Source: Gemmatimonadota bacterium
GTDB lineage: Bacteria; Gemmatimonadota; Gemmatimonadetes; Gemmatimonadales; Gemmatimonadaceae
DNA length: 64,000 nt
Direction: 5' to 3'
NCBI GenBank assembly: GCA_003134685.1
Contig: PLCA01000006.1
Location: 32,409 to 96,408 of the forward strand
Below the pieces are notes generated by a model. That model searched no databases. It had not been told where the DNA came from and worked only from the letters and a program-made list of their open reading frames with translations. Position numbers and translations under genes: made by a program. Positions 1 to 8,437 of the stretch are shown here, piece by piece. The first letter of the stretch is position 1. Each line of letters starts with the position of its first letter.

Positions 1-310
1 CGTCCGCAGTCGAATATTGAAGGGCGGTCGCGCGCTGCTCGCCTTGCAACAAGAGCTGTACGCCGCCAAGCCCACGTTGAATCTGACCGATGCGCGCAAT
101 GACGCCCATCGAATACAGGATGTCGGCCGTTGGCTCCTCGGTGTTGTCGCGCTGCGCGACGGCGAACACGAGCCGGTCGCCCTTGAGGGCAGCCTCGATC
201 GCACGGAGGGTTGAAGGCCGGCCCGCCGCTATCGGCTGGGTAAGGCCCGGGAAAATCACAGTCCCCCTTAAAGGGAGAACAGGTAATGTTTGTCGCTGTG
301 CCATTGTCAT
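1..310 (-). CDS. lon: Lon protease, N-terminal part (cut by left window edge)
   Basis: An open minus-strand frame runs from an ATG at 310 off the left edge (about 103 codons). It encodes the substrate-binding N domain of the ATP-dependent serine protease Lon, which degrades misfolded and regulatory proteins in the cytoplasm. The diagnostic LPLRGTVIFPG sits at residues 13-23 (family form LPLRDTVIFPG), followed by GRPSTLRAIEAAL and VFAVAQRD. A second ATG two codons in (304) is an equally good start; the only ribosome-binding hint is a weak GGA. The AAA+ and protease domains lie outside the window. It is divergent from the Ser/Thr kinase at 437, with 126 bp between them. I saw no CIRCE element there. 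Confidence 0.9.
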   Translation of the reverse strand, partial: MTMAQRQTLPVLPLRGTVIFPGLTQPIAAGRPSTLRAIEAALKGDRLVFAVAQRDNTEEPTADILYSMGVIARIGQIQRGLGGVQLLLQGEQRATALQYSTAD

Positions 311-436
311 TCCGAGGACAAGATTCTTATTTAGATACTACTCCAGAGGCCTCCCTTACTGCATCTTTTGCTCTCGTGGTTTTACGCCAGCACGGCACGA
401 ATCGCAACGCGGGACCTGCTGAATTGACGCGGCCAA

Positions 437-2437
437 ATGCCAATTAGTCCAACCGACGAGCTCGGTACACATGTGGCTCAGGTCCTCTCTGCAAACTATG
501 AGCTAGAGAGCGAGGTCGGTCGCGGCGGTATGGGTATCGTGTACTGCGCCCGGGACCGGCGTCTCAAGCGCGAGATAGCGATCAAGGTCCTGCCGCCCGA
601 GCTGAGTTTCCGCGCCGATATCCGCCAGCGATTCCTGCGTGAGGCGGAGACTGCCGCGCAGCTCAATCACCCGAACATCGTTCCGATCTACACCGTCGAA
701 GAGAAGGACAATCTCGTCTACTTCGTCATGTCGTATATCAAGGGCGACAACCTCGGCCAGCGCCTCCAGCAGCACGGTCCGATAGCGCCGGTGGAAGTGC
801 GGCGCATTCTGCGCGAAGTCGCCGATGCGCTGTCGTACGCGCACAACCGCAACGTCATCCACCGCGATATCAAGCCGGACAACATCATCATCGATGAAGA
901 GACGGGTCGCGCCATGGTGACGGACTTCGGCATCGCCCGCGCCCTGACCGACAGCGGAGATTCGCGGCTCACCGCGACCGGAATGGCGATCGGAACACCG
1001 GCATACATGTCTCCGGAGCAATCGGCCGGCGACAGCGCAATCGATGGCCGCAGCGACTTGTACTCGCTCGGCGTCGTCGGCTACCAGATGCTGTGCGGTC
1101 AGCCGCCGTTCGTCGCCAACAACACGCCGTCCATGCTGGTAAAGCATCTCTCGGAGAAGCCGATCCCTGTGGACGAGCGCTGGCCCGATCTGCCGCAAGA
1201 TCTCTCCAGGGCAGTGATGATGTGTCTGGAGAAGGATCCGGCTGATCGCTTCCCGAACGCAGCTGCCTTCGCGGTTGCACTCGATGGTGGCTCGATGCCG
1301 ACGCTGGCGACGCGGGCGCAGCCGGCGGCATCGACAGCCGGAGCACGCGGCGACACTCGCCAACGCGATCTCAACGAGGTAATCCGCGACCACATCACCG
1401 ATTCGATACGTGATCGCTACACGCCACCGACGCAATCACCATACACGCCCTCCCAGCCCAGCCCGGAAGAGCTGAGCAAGTGGAACGCGCCGATGGTCGT
1501 GTCGTTCCGGCGCAAGCTGGCGCCCTATCTCGCCGTAAACGCGATCCTCGTTCCGATCTCGCTCTTTTCGAATCACGACTTCATCGCGCTCACGGTCATC
1601 TGGACCGTGGCCCTCGCGTTCAAGTACTCGAAGCTCTGGGCCGCGGGTTACGATTGGCACGACGTATTCCGTCAGCCACGCGAACGGCTGCTCTTCGATG
1701 TCGCCGCCGAGACGATCGACGATGCGCGCGCGCTGTTCGACGACAAGAAGCGCGCTGAGGTTCGCGCCCGGGCGCGGTCGCGAGGGCAGGGAATGTTCTC
1801 CCCGATCTCTCCTCTGCCGACGATGCAGCCTTTTCAGCCCTACCCGAGGATTGGTGGCCCGACGACGAGCCTCAGTCCGATCCCAGCTGGATCGCCCGCG
1901 CCATTCGCGGACTCGAGGTATGGATCGGCCATTCGTGAAGCGGAAAGCGATCATCGCGAGATCCATCGGCAGCTCCTGAACATGCCGCCCGATGAGAGAG
2001 AGCAGATTCCAGAAGTCGCGGCATCCGCCGACGCGGTGTTCAGAAGGGTGCAGCAGCTCGCGCTGACGCTGTCCGACATGGATCGCAACGCCGGCCGTGA
2101 GACGCCCGAGGGTGTCGAGAGAGAGATAACCATGCTCGAATCCCAGGCGAATCCGCTCGACTACAGCGCGAGCGAGGGACGAGTGCGCCGTCTCGCGATG
2201 CTGCGGCGGCAGCGCCGCGCCATCGCGGAGATCGGGCGCAAGAAAAAAGAAGCCCAGGAGAAGCTGGACAACTGTCGTCATCTCCTCAGATCGATGCGCC
2301 TCGAGCTGGTGCGCTTCCGCACCGGCGGTCTCAACGCCCAGCCGACCGGCCTCACCATGGTCACTCAGCAGGCACAGAGCGTGGTGAGGGAGATGGGTTA
2401 CCTCTCCGACGCCAACGCCGAGATCAACGCGCTCTGA
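437..2437 (+). CDS. Ser/Thr protein kinase (PknB-type) with 2TM and coiled-coil tail
   Basis: Membrane-anchored eukaryotic-type Ser/Thr kinase of 666 aa. Seen directly: glycine loop GRGGMG (about 28-33), the ATP-anchoring Lys in AIK (50), catalytic HRDIKPDN (142-149), DFG (163-165) and activation-segment GTPAYMSPEQ (186-195). The set of catalytic residues is complete, so it should be active. After a Pro/Ser-rich linker there is a pair of hydrophobic segments at about residues 360-402, then a Pro-rich stretch and a charged, coiled-coil-like C-terminus. There are no PASTA or other extracellular repeats. The substrate is unknown. This kinase layout, with a short two-helix module rather than a periplasmic sensor, is common in Gemmatimonadota. 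Confidence 0.92.
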   Translation: MPISPTDELGTHVAQVLSANYELESEVGRGGMGIVYCARDRRLKREIAIKVLPPELSFRADIRQRFLREAETAAQLNHPNIVPIYTVEEKDNLVYFVMSYIKGDNLGQRLQQHGPIAPVEVRRILREVADALSYAHNRNVIHRDIKPDNIIIDEETGRAMVTDFGIARALTDSGDSRLTATGMAIGTPAYMSPEQSAGDSAIDGRSDLYSLGVVGYQMLCGQPPFVANNTPSMLVKHLSEKPIPVDERWPDLPQDLSRAVMMCLEKDPADRFPNAAAFAVALDGGSMPTLATRAQPAASTAGARGDTRQRDLNEVIRDHITDSIRDRYTPPTQSPYTPSQPSPEELSKWNAPMVVSFRRKLAPYLAVNAILVPISLFSNHDFIALTVIWTVALAFKYSKLWAAGYDWHDVFRQPRERLLFDVAAETIDDARALFDDKKRAEVRARARSRGQGMFSPISPLPTMQPFQPYPRIGGPTTSLSPIPAGSPAPFADSRYGSAIREAESDHREIHRQLLNMPPDEREQIPEVAASADAVFRRVQQLALTLSDMDRNAGRETPEGVEREITMLESQANPLDYSASEGRVRRLAMLRRQRRAIAEIGRKKKEAQEKLDNCRHLLRSMRLELVRFRTGGLNAQPTGLTMVTQQAQSVVREMGYLSDANAEINAL

Positions 2438-2473
2438 TCCCGGGCGCGTCGCGCCCCCACGATACCAAAGAAG

Positions 2474-3637
2474 ATGAACACGGCACGGATAGGAGGGATC
2501 GCGCTCCTTTCGGTTTTGCTCGCCTGTCAGGGGGAGAAAGGCGCTCAGAGTGGTGACTTGTCGCCGGTACCAGGCGGCAACGTGGCCGCTTCGTCCACGC
2601 CGGTGAAAACTGATTCAGTCGTGCCCGTCGCTCACGTTCCGACTCCCGATACCCTCCGCGGCCTCTATGTGAATCGATGGGCGGCGCTCGGTAGCAAGCT
2701 CGATCGGCTGATCATGGTCGCCAGGACGACCGAGATCAATGCTCTCGTCATCGACGTGAAGGATGATCGCGGATTCGTGCTCTATCGGTCGAGCGTCCCG
2801 CTGGCGCGCGAAATTGGCGCCGACACTGCCGACGGCCACTGGATGTCGCGCTCGAAGTTGCGCGCCGTTCTCGACACGATGACGGCGCACGGCATCTATC
2901 CGATCGCGCGGATCGTCGTCGCCAAGGATCCTCTCCTTGCCCAGAAGAAGCTGGATCTCGCGATCAAGCGAAAATCCGATCTCAAGCCCTGGCTCGACAA
3001 GAACGGCCACCCGTGGCTCGATCCGCACCAGCGCGTCGTCTGGCAGTACGCCGCCGACCTCGCGCGCGAGGCCTACGAGGTCGGTTTCAGCGAAGTCCAG
3101 TTCGACTATGTGCGCTTTCCCGACGAGAAGCGGCTGATCAACGAGACCGTTTATCCGCTGGCAAACGGCCGCTCGCGCGCGCAGGTCATTCGCGATCAGC
3201 TTGGCTTCGTCCGCAACGCGCTCAAGCCACAAGGCATCCGCGTTACCGCTGATGTGTTTGGACTCACGGCGACGGATACCACCGACATGGGAATCGGCCA
3301 GCGGTGGGAGATGTTCGTCGATCAGGTGGACGTCGTGCTGCCGATGATTTACCCGTCGCACTTCGCGCGCGGCACCTACAAGCTTCGCAATCCCAACGCG
3401 CACCCTTACCAGACAATCGATCACGCGCTCAAGGACGCGATCGCCCGGAGTGACTCGATTCCCAACGCCGCTCTCATTATCCCGTGGTACCAGGACTTCA
3501 CGCTCGGTGCTCCCCGCTATGAGGCGGCACAGATTCGAGCTCAGAAGAAGGCTGGATACGACAACGGGTTCCAGAGCTGGATCCTCTGGAACCCGAAGAG
3601 CAACTACACGCTCGCGGCACTGGAGCCGCGGTCGTAG
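2474..3637 (+). CDS. Putative glycoside hydrolase lipoprotein (DUF4015/COG1306 family)
   Basis: 387-aa lipoprotein. The N-terminus carries a hydrophobic segment ending in the lipobox LLACQG, so Cys at about residue 18 is the predicted lipidation site. The mature protein starts with a Ser/Pro-rich tether, then a TIM-barrel-like region containing the family's INALVIDVKDDRG, the acidic strand VQFDYVRFPDE and a late LPMIYPSHF strand. The family is annotated as putative glycoside hydrolase from fold similarity; no substrate is established. The start has an AAAGAAG ribosome-binding site just upstream. It follows the kinase by 36 bp and may be co-transcribed with it. Confidence 0.8.
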   Translation: MNTARIGGIALLSVLLACQGEKGAQSGDLSPVPGGNVAASSTPVKTDSVVPVAHVPTPDTLRGLYVNRWAALGSKLDRLIMVARTTEINALVIDVKDDRGFVLYRSSVPLAREIGADTADGHWMSRSKLRAVLDTMTAHGIYPIARIVVAKDPLLAQKKLDLAIKRKSDLKPWLDKNGHPWLDPHQRVVWQYAADLAREAYEVGFSEVQFDYVRFPDEKRLINETVYPLANGRSRAQVIRDQLGFVRNALKPQGIRVTADVFGLTATDTTDMGIGQRWEMFVDQVDVVLPMIYPSHFARGTYKLRNPNAHPYQTIDHALKDAIARSDSIPNAALIIPWYQDFTLGAPRYEAAQIRAQKKAGYDNGFQSWILWNPKSNYTLAALEPRS

Positions 3638-3644
3638 TTGGTGC

Positions 3645-4043
3645 TTAGCTGCTGCCGTTGCGGCGACCTTCCATGCGCGACTTCATCTCGGCCAGATTCT
3701 TGTCGAACGTCGCCTGCTGATCGGCGGTGAGGATCGCGCGGATCTCGACGGCCTGCTTGTTCTGGAGATCCATCATCTTGGTGCGGCTCGCCTCGTCAGG
3801 GGCACCAGTGGCCTGAGACGCTTTGCGAATCTCCATCAGCTGCGGCATGTACTTCTCGCGGATCGTCTTGACCTGATCCTTCTGCGCATCCGTCAAGTTG
3901 ATATCCTTGAGGAGTGTTCCACCCATTCCGCCGCCACGGCGCATTTCGCCCTGGCCCTGAGGTGGGGCGCCTTGGGCGGCTGCGACCGATGTCATGCCAA
4001 CGCAGAGGGCAGCAGCCAGCGTGGCGATGCGAATAGCCTTCAT
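3645..4043 (-). CDS. Periplasmic Spy/CpxP-like LTXXQ-motif protein
   Basis: 132-aa exported protein. ATG at 4043 is chosen because AGGAG lies 7 nt upstream and it opens directly onto a signal peptide (KAIRIATLAAALCVG... cleaved near AAAQG). Upstream in-frame codons have no such support. The mature part is Gly/Gln-rich, then helical and charged, with two LTxxQ motifs (LTDAQ and LTADQ) as in the Spy/CpxP/CnrX group of periplasmic chaperones and metal or stress sensors. It lacks the Cys/His set of a metal sensor, so a chaperone-like or structural role is more likely. It is convergent with the DUF4015 gene, 7 bp from its stop. Confidence 0.75.
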   Translation of the reverse strand: MKAIRIATLAAALCVGMTSVAAAQGAPPQGQGEMRRGGGMGGTLLKDINLTDAQKDQVKTIREKYMPQLMEIRKASQATGAPDEASRTKMMDLQNKQAVEIRAILTADQQATFDKNLAEMKSRMEGRRNGSS

Positions 4044-4360
4044 CCTTCTCTCCTGGAGATGTGTGTTGGACGCCGAACTGGCGCCACGGATGTTATACGC
4101 CACAGATCAAGAAAAGGTTGGAGTGCGATGAAGGGTAACCGCAGTAGCTTGTGCCTCGATTTACGCCTGTAACGTCCCGACGTAGTAATGCTGACAGCTA
4201 CCAATTTGAAAGGAAATAGCTCCCCTCTCGTTCTGTTGCAGTTCCCACCCTCTAACCCGTTCTCCTCCAGCGACTTAGCGTCCCGCCCCTAGGCGCCGGA
4301 CCGAAATCGTGCTATTCTTCCCCGCTGCCGGCGGCTCATCCAGCTCGCCGGTTTTGAGTA
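4044..4360. other. 317-bp divergent intergenic region
   Basis: This region separates the Spy-like gene (minus) from the unknown protein at 4361 (plus). I see no coding frame with a ribosome-binding site and no clear hairpin-plus-T terminator. It should contain both genes' promoters, but I cannot assign convincing -35/-10 pairs. The last 60 bp are C-rich. Confidence 0.5.
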
Positions 4361-5524
4361 TTGCTCCTTTCAGCGTGCCGAGCGCCGCCTGTGACTGCAC
4401 CCAGTACCGCCGTCGAACCAGCCCCAACGATAACAGCATCCGCCCCGGAGCCAGTCTCCTTTCCGTTGAGCTGGCTGCTCGAGCACGCGTCAGCGCCGAT
4501 CAAGTATCGGGCGATGACCGAGGTCGCGCGCACCGCTGACCCGGCCTCGCCGGATTTCGACTGGCTTCCGTATTCGCACCGGCCCGCCATCGGGCTCGCG
4601 GTCACGCAGTCCCGCGATGGAATGTGGAATCAGTCGGTTCTTTCACTTCCGGGGCGACACGCCACCGACTTCGCCAACATCGGAACGATTGCGGCGGTGC
4701 GACGCCTTTCCGAGTACGGCTGGAGCCGTGAGTCGCCCCCCCTCGTTCTCGCTCGCCGAATACTTTTCCGACTCCTCGCCGAGGACAACGATCCTGCGTT
4801 CACCTTCGAGCTCGGCACCAAGGCGAAAGATGATGATATCGTTCGGCGCACGCGCGGCATCTTCCGCGAAGCCGCGGCCGCGACGCTCGCGCAGATGGGA
4901 TACGAGAACGATCCGCGGCTGCGTGGCGCAGCGCGTCGAATTCTCGAGCGCACCGTCTCGTATCTCAACTCGCCTCTTGGTGAGAAGCCGTGGATGCGGG
5001 TCGGCAACACCCACGTGCTTGCGCCGGAATCCGCGCCGCCATCGATCTACACGCTGACGATGCTCGCGCACATGCCGATCTTCCGCCACGAGCACTTCAG
5101 CGGGGTCGAACGCATCTACGACTGGATCACACAGCCGCTCCCGCGTCAGGAGACAATCCAGCTGTTCGGGAAGAAAATGGTGCCCCAGCCTCATTTGATC
5201 ATGGGTGACGTCCTCCCGCACCGAAACGCTGTCGAGGCGGATGTCCCGTTCGCGCTGTTGTGGCTCGAGACGATGGCGCGTCTCAACTTCCTCCGCCGCA
5301 ACGAGGGTTGGATGAAGCTCTACGAGAGATTCGTCGACGATCGCGACCGCAGCGGCGTGTGGCATCCGCACAAGGGAACGGATCGGCCGACGACGACCCA
5401 TCAATGGGCGTGGTCCACCTTCCCCCTCGACGACGGAACCACCCCTGAATCGAAATGGGCCGACGTCACCTTCCGAATCGGGCTCATCGGAAAGCTTCTC
5501 GGCCGAGAAATCGAACTAATCTGA
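4361..5524 (+). CDS. Conserved-type protein of unknown function, all-alpha (toroid-like)
   Basis: 387 aa; I do not recognise a named family. The sequence is helical and Trp/Tyr-rich, with HRPAIGLAVTQSRDGMWNQS near residue 70 and repeated helix pairs, as in alpha/alpha-toroid proteins of the terpene-cyclase or prenyltransferase-beta type; that similarity is only an impression. The only upstream start is TTG at 4361, directly after an in-frame TGA at 4355. It gives a clipped lipobox-like N-terminus (LLSACRAP) with no room for a signal peptide. Either the true start is the ATG at 4514, or a 5' frameshift has removed the export signal. It lies 4 bp before the alpha/beta hydrolase gene and is probably co-transcribed. 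Confidence 0.65.
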   Translation: MLLSACRAPPVTAPSTAVEPAPTITASAPEPVSFPLSWLLEHASAPIKYRAMTEVARTADPASPDFDWLPYSHRPAIGLAVTQSRDGMWNQSVLSLPGRHATDFANIGTIAAVRRLSEYGWSRESPPLVLARRILFRLLAEDNDPAFTFELGTKAKDDDIVRRTRGIFREAAAATLAQMGYENDPRLRGAARRILERTVSYLNSPLGEKPWMRVGNTHVLAPESAPPSIYTLTMLAHMPIFRHEHFSGVERIYDWITQPLPRQETIQLFGKKMVPQPHLIMGDVLPHRNAVEADVPFALLWLETMARLNFLRRNEGWMKLYERFVDDRDRSGVWHPHKGTDRPTTTHQWAWSTFPLDDGTTPESKWADVTFRIGLIGKLLGREIELI

Positions 5525-5528
5525 TTCC

Positions 5529-6428
5529 GTGATTGGGGCCGGTCGTCGGAGAAATCTCAAGCCCGGCGAGATGTTCCCAGCCGGTGAACCAGCGTATCGC
5601 GTGAGTTTTCCGCGTCTTCGCTCAGGAATAAGAATTCGCGTGGTCGAGCGGGGTGATCCGGCTTCGCCCCCGGTGGTACTCGTTCACGGGTTGGGTTGCA
5701 GCGCCTACACGTTTCACCGCAACATGCCGGCGCTGTCGGAGGCGGGATTTCGCGCGATCGCCGTGGACCTCAAAGGACATGGGTTGTCCGACAAACCGCT
5801 CGCGAGCGAAGAGTACACTATCGAGTCGCTGGTAGTGCATCTGCGCGACATCCTCGACGTGCTGGGGCTCGAGCGTCCCGCGCTCGCCGGGCATTCGCTT
5901 GGCGGATCGCTCATCTACCACTTCGCGGTGCGATACCCCGAGCGAGCCCAATGTCTCGGCCTGCTTTCCCCCGTCGGGCTGAGAGGTCTACCGCTGATGG
6001 GGCTGTACCGCTTTTTAACCCCGGCCGTGCTTACGCCGATAATTCGCCAGATAAATCCGAGAGTGATCGTGAAGCTCGCGCTGATGCGGGTTTACGGAAA
6101 ACGCGGACATTTTACGGAACGCGATGTCGAGGAATACCTCGCCCCATCGCAGTTCCCGGAATTCTCTCTCGCGATGCGCGAGCTGCTCCACAGCTACGAC
6201 TGGAACGCGGCGACTCACCGGCGGCTCGTCGCGGTCAACCTTCCGGCCGTCGCCATGTGGGGCAGCCGGGATCACATGATGCCCGACGATGGAATGGGGA
6301 TCTTCACCCGGCTCCTTCCCCAGATCGTGCTGCGCGCGATTTCCGACGCGGGGCACATCATTACGGAGGAGACACCGGACGAGGTGAACGAGGGGTTGAT
6401 CGGCCTATTGCGGCGAGCGGGTGTCTAA
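5529..6428 (+). CDS. Alpha/beta hydrolase
   Basis: 299-aa alpha/beta-fold hydrolase. The catalytic triad is visible: nucleophile Ser123 in GHSLGG, Asp248 in WGSRD and His276 in DAGH. The oxyanion-hole motif HGLG is at residues 53-56, and the fold's DLKGHGLSD loop follows strand 4. There is no signal peptide, so it is probably cytoplasmic. The substrate (ester, lactone or C-C bond) cannot be read from the sequence. The start is GTG, 4 bp after the previous stop, suggesting translational coupling. Confidence 0.9.
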   Translation: MIGAGRRRNLKPGEMFPAGEPAYRVSFPRLRSGIRIRVVERGDPASPPVVLVHGLGCSAYTFHRNMPALSEAGFRAIAVDLKGHGLSDKPLASEEYTIESLVVHLRDILDVLGLERPALAGHSLGGSLIYHFAVRYPERAQCLGLLSPVGLRGLPLMGLYRFLTPAVLTPIIRQINPRVIVKLALMRVYGKRGHFTERDVEEYLAPSQFPEFSLAMRELLHSYDWNAATHRRLVAVNLPAVAMWGSRDHMMPDDGMGIFTRLLPQIVLRAISDAGHIITEETPDEVNEGLIGLLRRAGV

Positions 6429-6444
6429 CTGCAACAACAACTAC

Positions 6445-6642
6445 GACTGAACGGGAGGGAGGCGTCAGAGGGCATAGATGCCAGTTGTTAGTTCACTACG
6501 CCCTGACTTATCTCGATAGCGTCATGATACAAGCAACTGCTTGTGCCCTTAACGCCACAGAGGCAAGTCCGGGCGTCGTGAACTGAATAACTGGAACCTA
6601 CGCTACTGATGCCTCCCGCCAGTTCAGTTGCAGTTGCCCTTT
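6445..6642. repeat. Dispersed inverted-repeat element, copy 1
   Basis: Roughly 195-bp non-coding element with imperfect terminal inverted repeats. The left arm begins ACTGAACGGGAGGGAGGCGT and continues through GTCAGAGGGCATAGATGCCAGT. The right arm, read as reverse complement, begins AACTGAACTGGCGGGAGGC and continues CATCAGTAGCGTAGGTTCCAGT. A second copy with the same arm words and spacing lies at 31330-31512. It fills the gap between the hydrolase and helicase genes, and its right arm reaches the helicase leader. No transposase is present; it resembles a MITE or REP-like palindromic unit. Confidence 0.7.
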
Positions 6643-6667
6643 GCCACCCTGGGTATATTACACGAAG

Positions 6668-7984
6668 ATGATCGAAGAAAACCTCGAGGCGGGACTCTCT
6701 TTTGACAACCTCGACCTCGCCCCCGAAGTGCTCCACGCGGTTCGCGACGCCGGATACACCCATCCCACGCCGATCCAGCAACAGGCGATTCCACTGGCTC
6801 TGGCAGGCCGGGACCTGATCGGTCTCGCCCAGACAGGAACCGGAAAGACCGCGGGCTTCACGCTACCCATCGTTCACAATCTGATCAGCACTCCGCTCAC
6901 TGCCGAGAACGGGGAACCCGTTCACCGCGTTCGCGTTCTGATCCTGACTCCGACGAGAGAGCTCGCCGCGCAGGTGGAGGAGAGCTTCCGGAAGTACGGC
7001 AAGTACACCGATCTGCGCGTCGTCCCGATCTTCGGCGGTGTTGGAATCGAGCCCCAATCCAAGGCGTTGCTGAATGGGGTGGATGTCGTGGTCGCGACAC
7101 CTGGCCGGCTGCTCGATCACATGGAGCGCCAGAACGTCTCTTTTGACGATCTCGAGGTCCTGGTTCTCGACGAAGCGGATCGCATGCTCGACATGGGATT
7201 CGCTCCCCAGCTCAATCGGATCGTGGCCGAGATCCCGCCCTACCGGCAAACGCTTCTCTTCAGCGCGACGATGCCGCCCGAGGTCGAAGCCCTGGCGCGA
7301 AGGTATCTGCGGAAACCGGTGGTCGTGCAGGTCGGACGCCGCTCCGAGGCGGCCAGCACGGTGACGCACGCCGTCTACCCGGTGCCGCGTGATCGAAAGA
7401 GCACGCTGCTCGTCGAGCTGCTGAAGGAAGCGAATATGGACTCGGTTCTCATCTTCACGCGTACCAAGCACGGCGCGGACCGCGTCGTCAGGCACCTCGA
7501 GGATCAGGGAATCGCCGCGACGGCGATGCACGCCGATAAATCGCAGGGTGAGCGCACGCGCGCCCTCGAGGATTTCAAGTCAGGCAAGATCCGGGTATTG
7601 GTGGCAACGGACATCGCGCAGCGCGGGCTCGATGTAAGTGGCATCAGCCACGTCATCAATTACGATGTGCCCCAGCAGCCGGAAGATTATGTGCACCGCA
7701 TCGGCCGCACTGGCCGGGCCGCGGCCACCGGCGATGCCTACACCTTCATGTCTCCCGACGAGATCGCCATGGTGCGCACCATCGAGCGCATGATCGGGCA
7801 GCAGATTCCGCGGATCTCGGTTCCCGGCTACGATTTCGGGACCACCTCGGATGTGGCTGTTCCAGTTGCAACCGAGCAGGATCCCGTGGACATCGCCCCG
7901 CCGGTATCGATCAATGCCGAAGGCGACCCAGTCGCGACACAAAAACGGTATCGACGGACGCGTTCCGTCGCACGAAGACGCTGA
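6668..7984 (+). CDS. DEAD-box ATP-dependent RNA helicase (RhlE-like)
   Basis: 438-aa DEAD-box helicase that unwinds RNA duplexes or remodels RNPs in ribosome assembly or mRNA decay. The motifs run in order: Q motif (TPIQQQAIP), AQTGTGKT (54-61), PTRELAAQ, TPGRLLDH, DEAD within LVLDEADRMLD, SAT, then the C-terminal lobe with ATDIAQRGLD and HRIGRTGR. The tail is short, ending in basic RYRRTRSVARRR, like RhlE. ATG 6668 is preferred over TTG 6641 because homology begins there (SFDNL). The 3' end overlaps the convergent pilin-like gene by 74 bp, so the two mRNAs can form an antisense duplex. Confidence 0.93.
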   Translation: MIEENLEAGLSFDNLDLAPEVLHAVRDAGYTHPTPIQQQAIPLALAGRDLIGLAQTGTGKTAGFTLPIVHNLISTPLTAENGEPVHRVRVLILTPTRELAAQVEESFRKYGKYTDLRVVPIFGGVGIEPQSKALLNGVDVVVATPGRLLDHMERQNVSFDDLEVLVLDEADRMLDMGFAPQLNRIVAEIPPYRQTLLFSATMPPEVEALARRYLRKPVVVQVGRRSEAASTVTHAVYPVPRDRKSTLLVELLKEANMDSVLIFTRTKHGADRVVRHLEDQGIAATAMHADKSQGERTRALEDFKSGKIRVLVATDIAQRGLDVSGISHVINYDVPQQPEDYVHRIGRTGRAAATGDAYTFMSPDEIAMVRTIERMIGQQIPRISVPGYDFGTTSDVAVPVATEQDPVDIAPPVSINAEGDPVATQKRYRRTRSVARRR

Positions 7985-8330
7985 GGTTCGCGGCGCCATA
8001 TCCCATGCCAGTCGCCGAGTAGGACATCCGCACACGACTCGCCGAGAGCTGAACTCCATGATCCGCTCCGACCTCACGCTTTCGAAGCGTGTCGGCTCCA
8101 ACACTGACGTAGAGCGTCCGAGTCGCGGTGTCGATATCGACCGTCGCCTGCGCGGACCGCGCGATCGCTATGTGTCGGGCGCCGCTGAAAGTCGATTCGA
8201 TCTCCACGACCGCGCCGCGAACGTGGACCCTGTCGAGCAATTCGCCGGCCCATGGCATGGCGATGGCGGACAGTACGCCCAGAACGCAGATCGTGATGGT
8301 GAGCTCGACGATGGTGAACGCGCGTCGCAT
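7911..8330 (-). CDS. Prepilin-like protein (GspH/FimT type)
   Basis: 139 aa. The N-terminus RRA-FTIVELTITICVLGVLSAIAMP is a class III (type IV pilin/pseudopilin) leader: a short basic leader, then Phe at +1 and Glu at +5 of a hydrophobic helix. The residue before the cleavage site is Ala instead of the usual Gly, which may slow processing. The remainder resembles the beta-rich GspH/FimT minor pseudopilins that prime pilus or type II secretion assembly. AGG lies 5 nt before the ATG. No other pilus genes are in the window, so it is an isolated member. Confidence 0.8.
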   Translation of the reverse strand: MRRAFTIVELTITICVLGVLSAIAMPWAGELLDRVHVRGAVVEIESTFSGARHIAIARSAQATVDIDTATRTLYVSVGADTLRKREVGADHGVQLSASRVRMSYSATGMGYGAANLSVFVRRNASVDTVFVSRLGRLRH

Positions 8331-8437
8331 CAGTGCCTATCCTTTCGCCGGGTTAACTGGTTAGATAGCATATGATGAAAGCACGCTACGCAGCTGGTCC
8401 GAATCTCCCGAACGTATTCATCCTGTTCCAGCGTAAA

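Noticed and set aside
17..422. Short plus-strand frames at the left edge
   Set aside because: They overlap the clear lon reading frame on the minus strand and show no protein features.
503..1435. Long open frame on the minus strand opposite the kinase gene
   Set aside because: High-GC shadow frame: Arg/Ala/Val-biased, no family motif, no ribosome-binding site, while the plus strand has a complete kinase domain.
4309..4539. GTG-started short frame that might supply the missing signal peptide of the gene at 4361
   Set aside because: Different frame, only weakly hydrophobic, and no slippery sequence was seen to join the frames.
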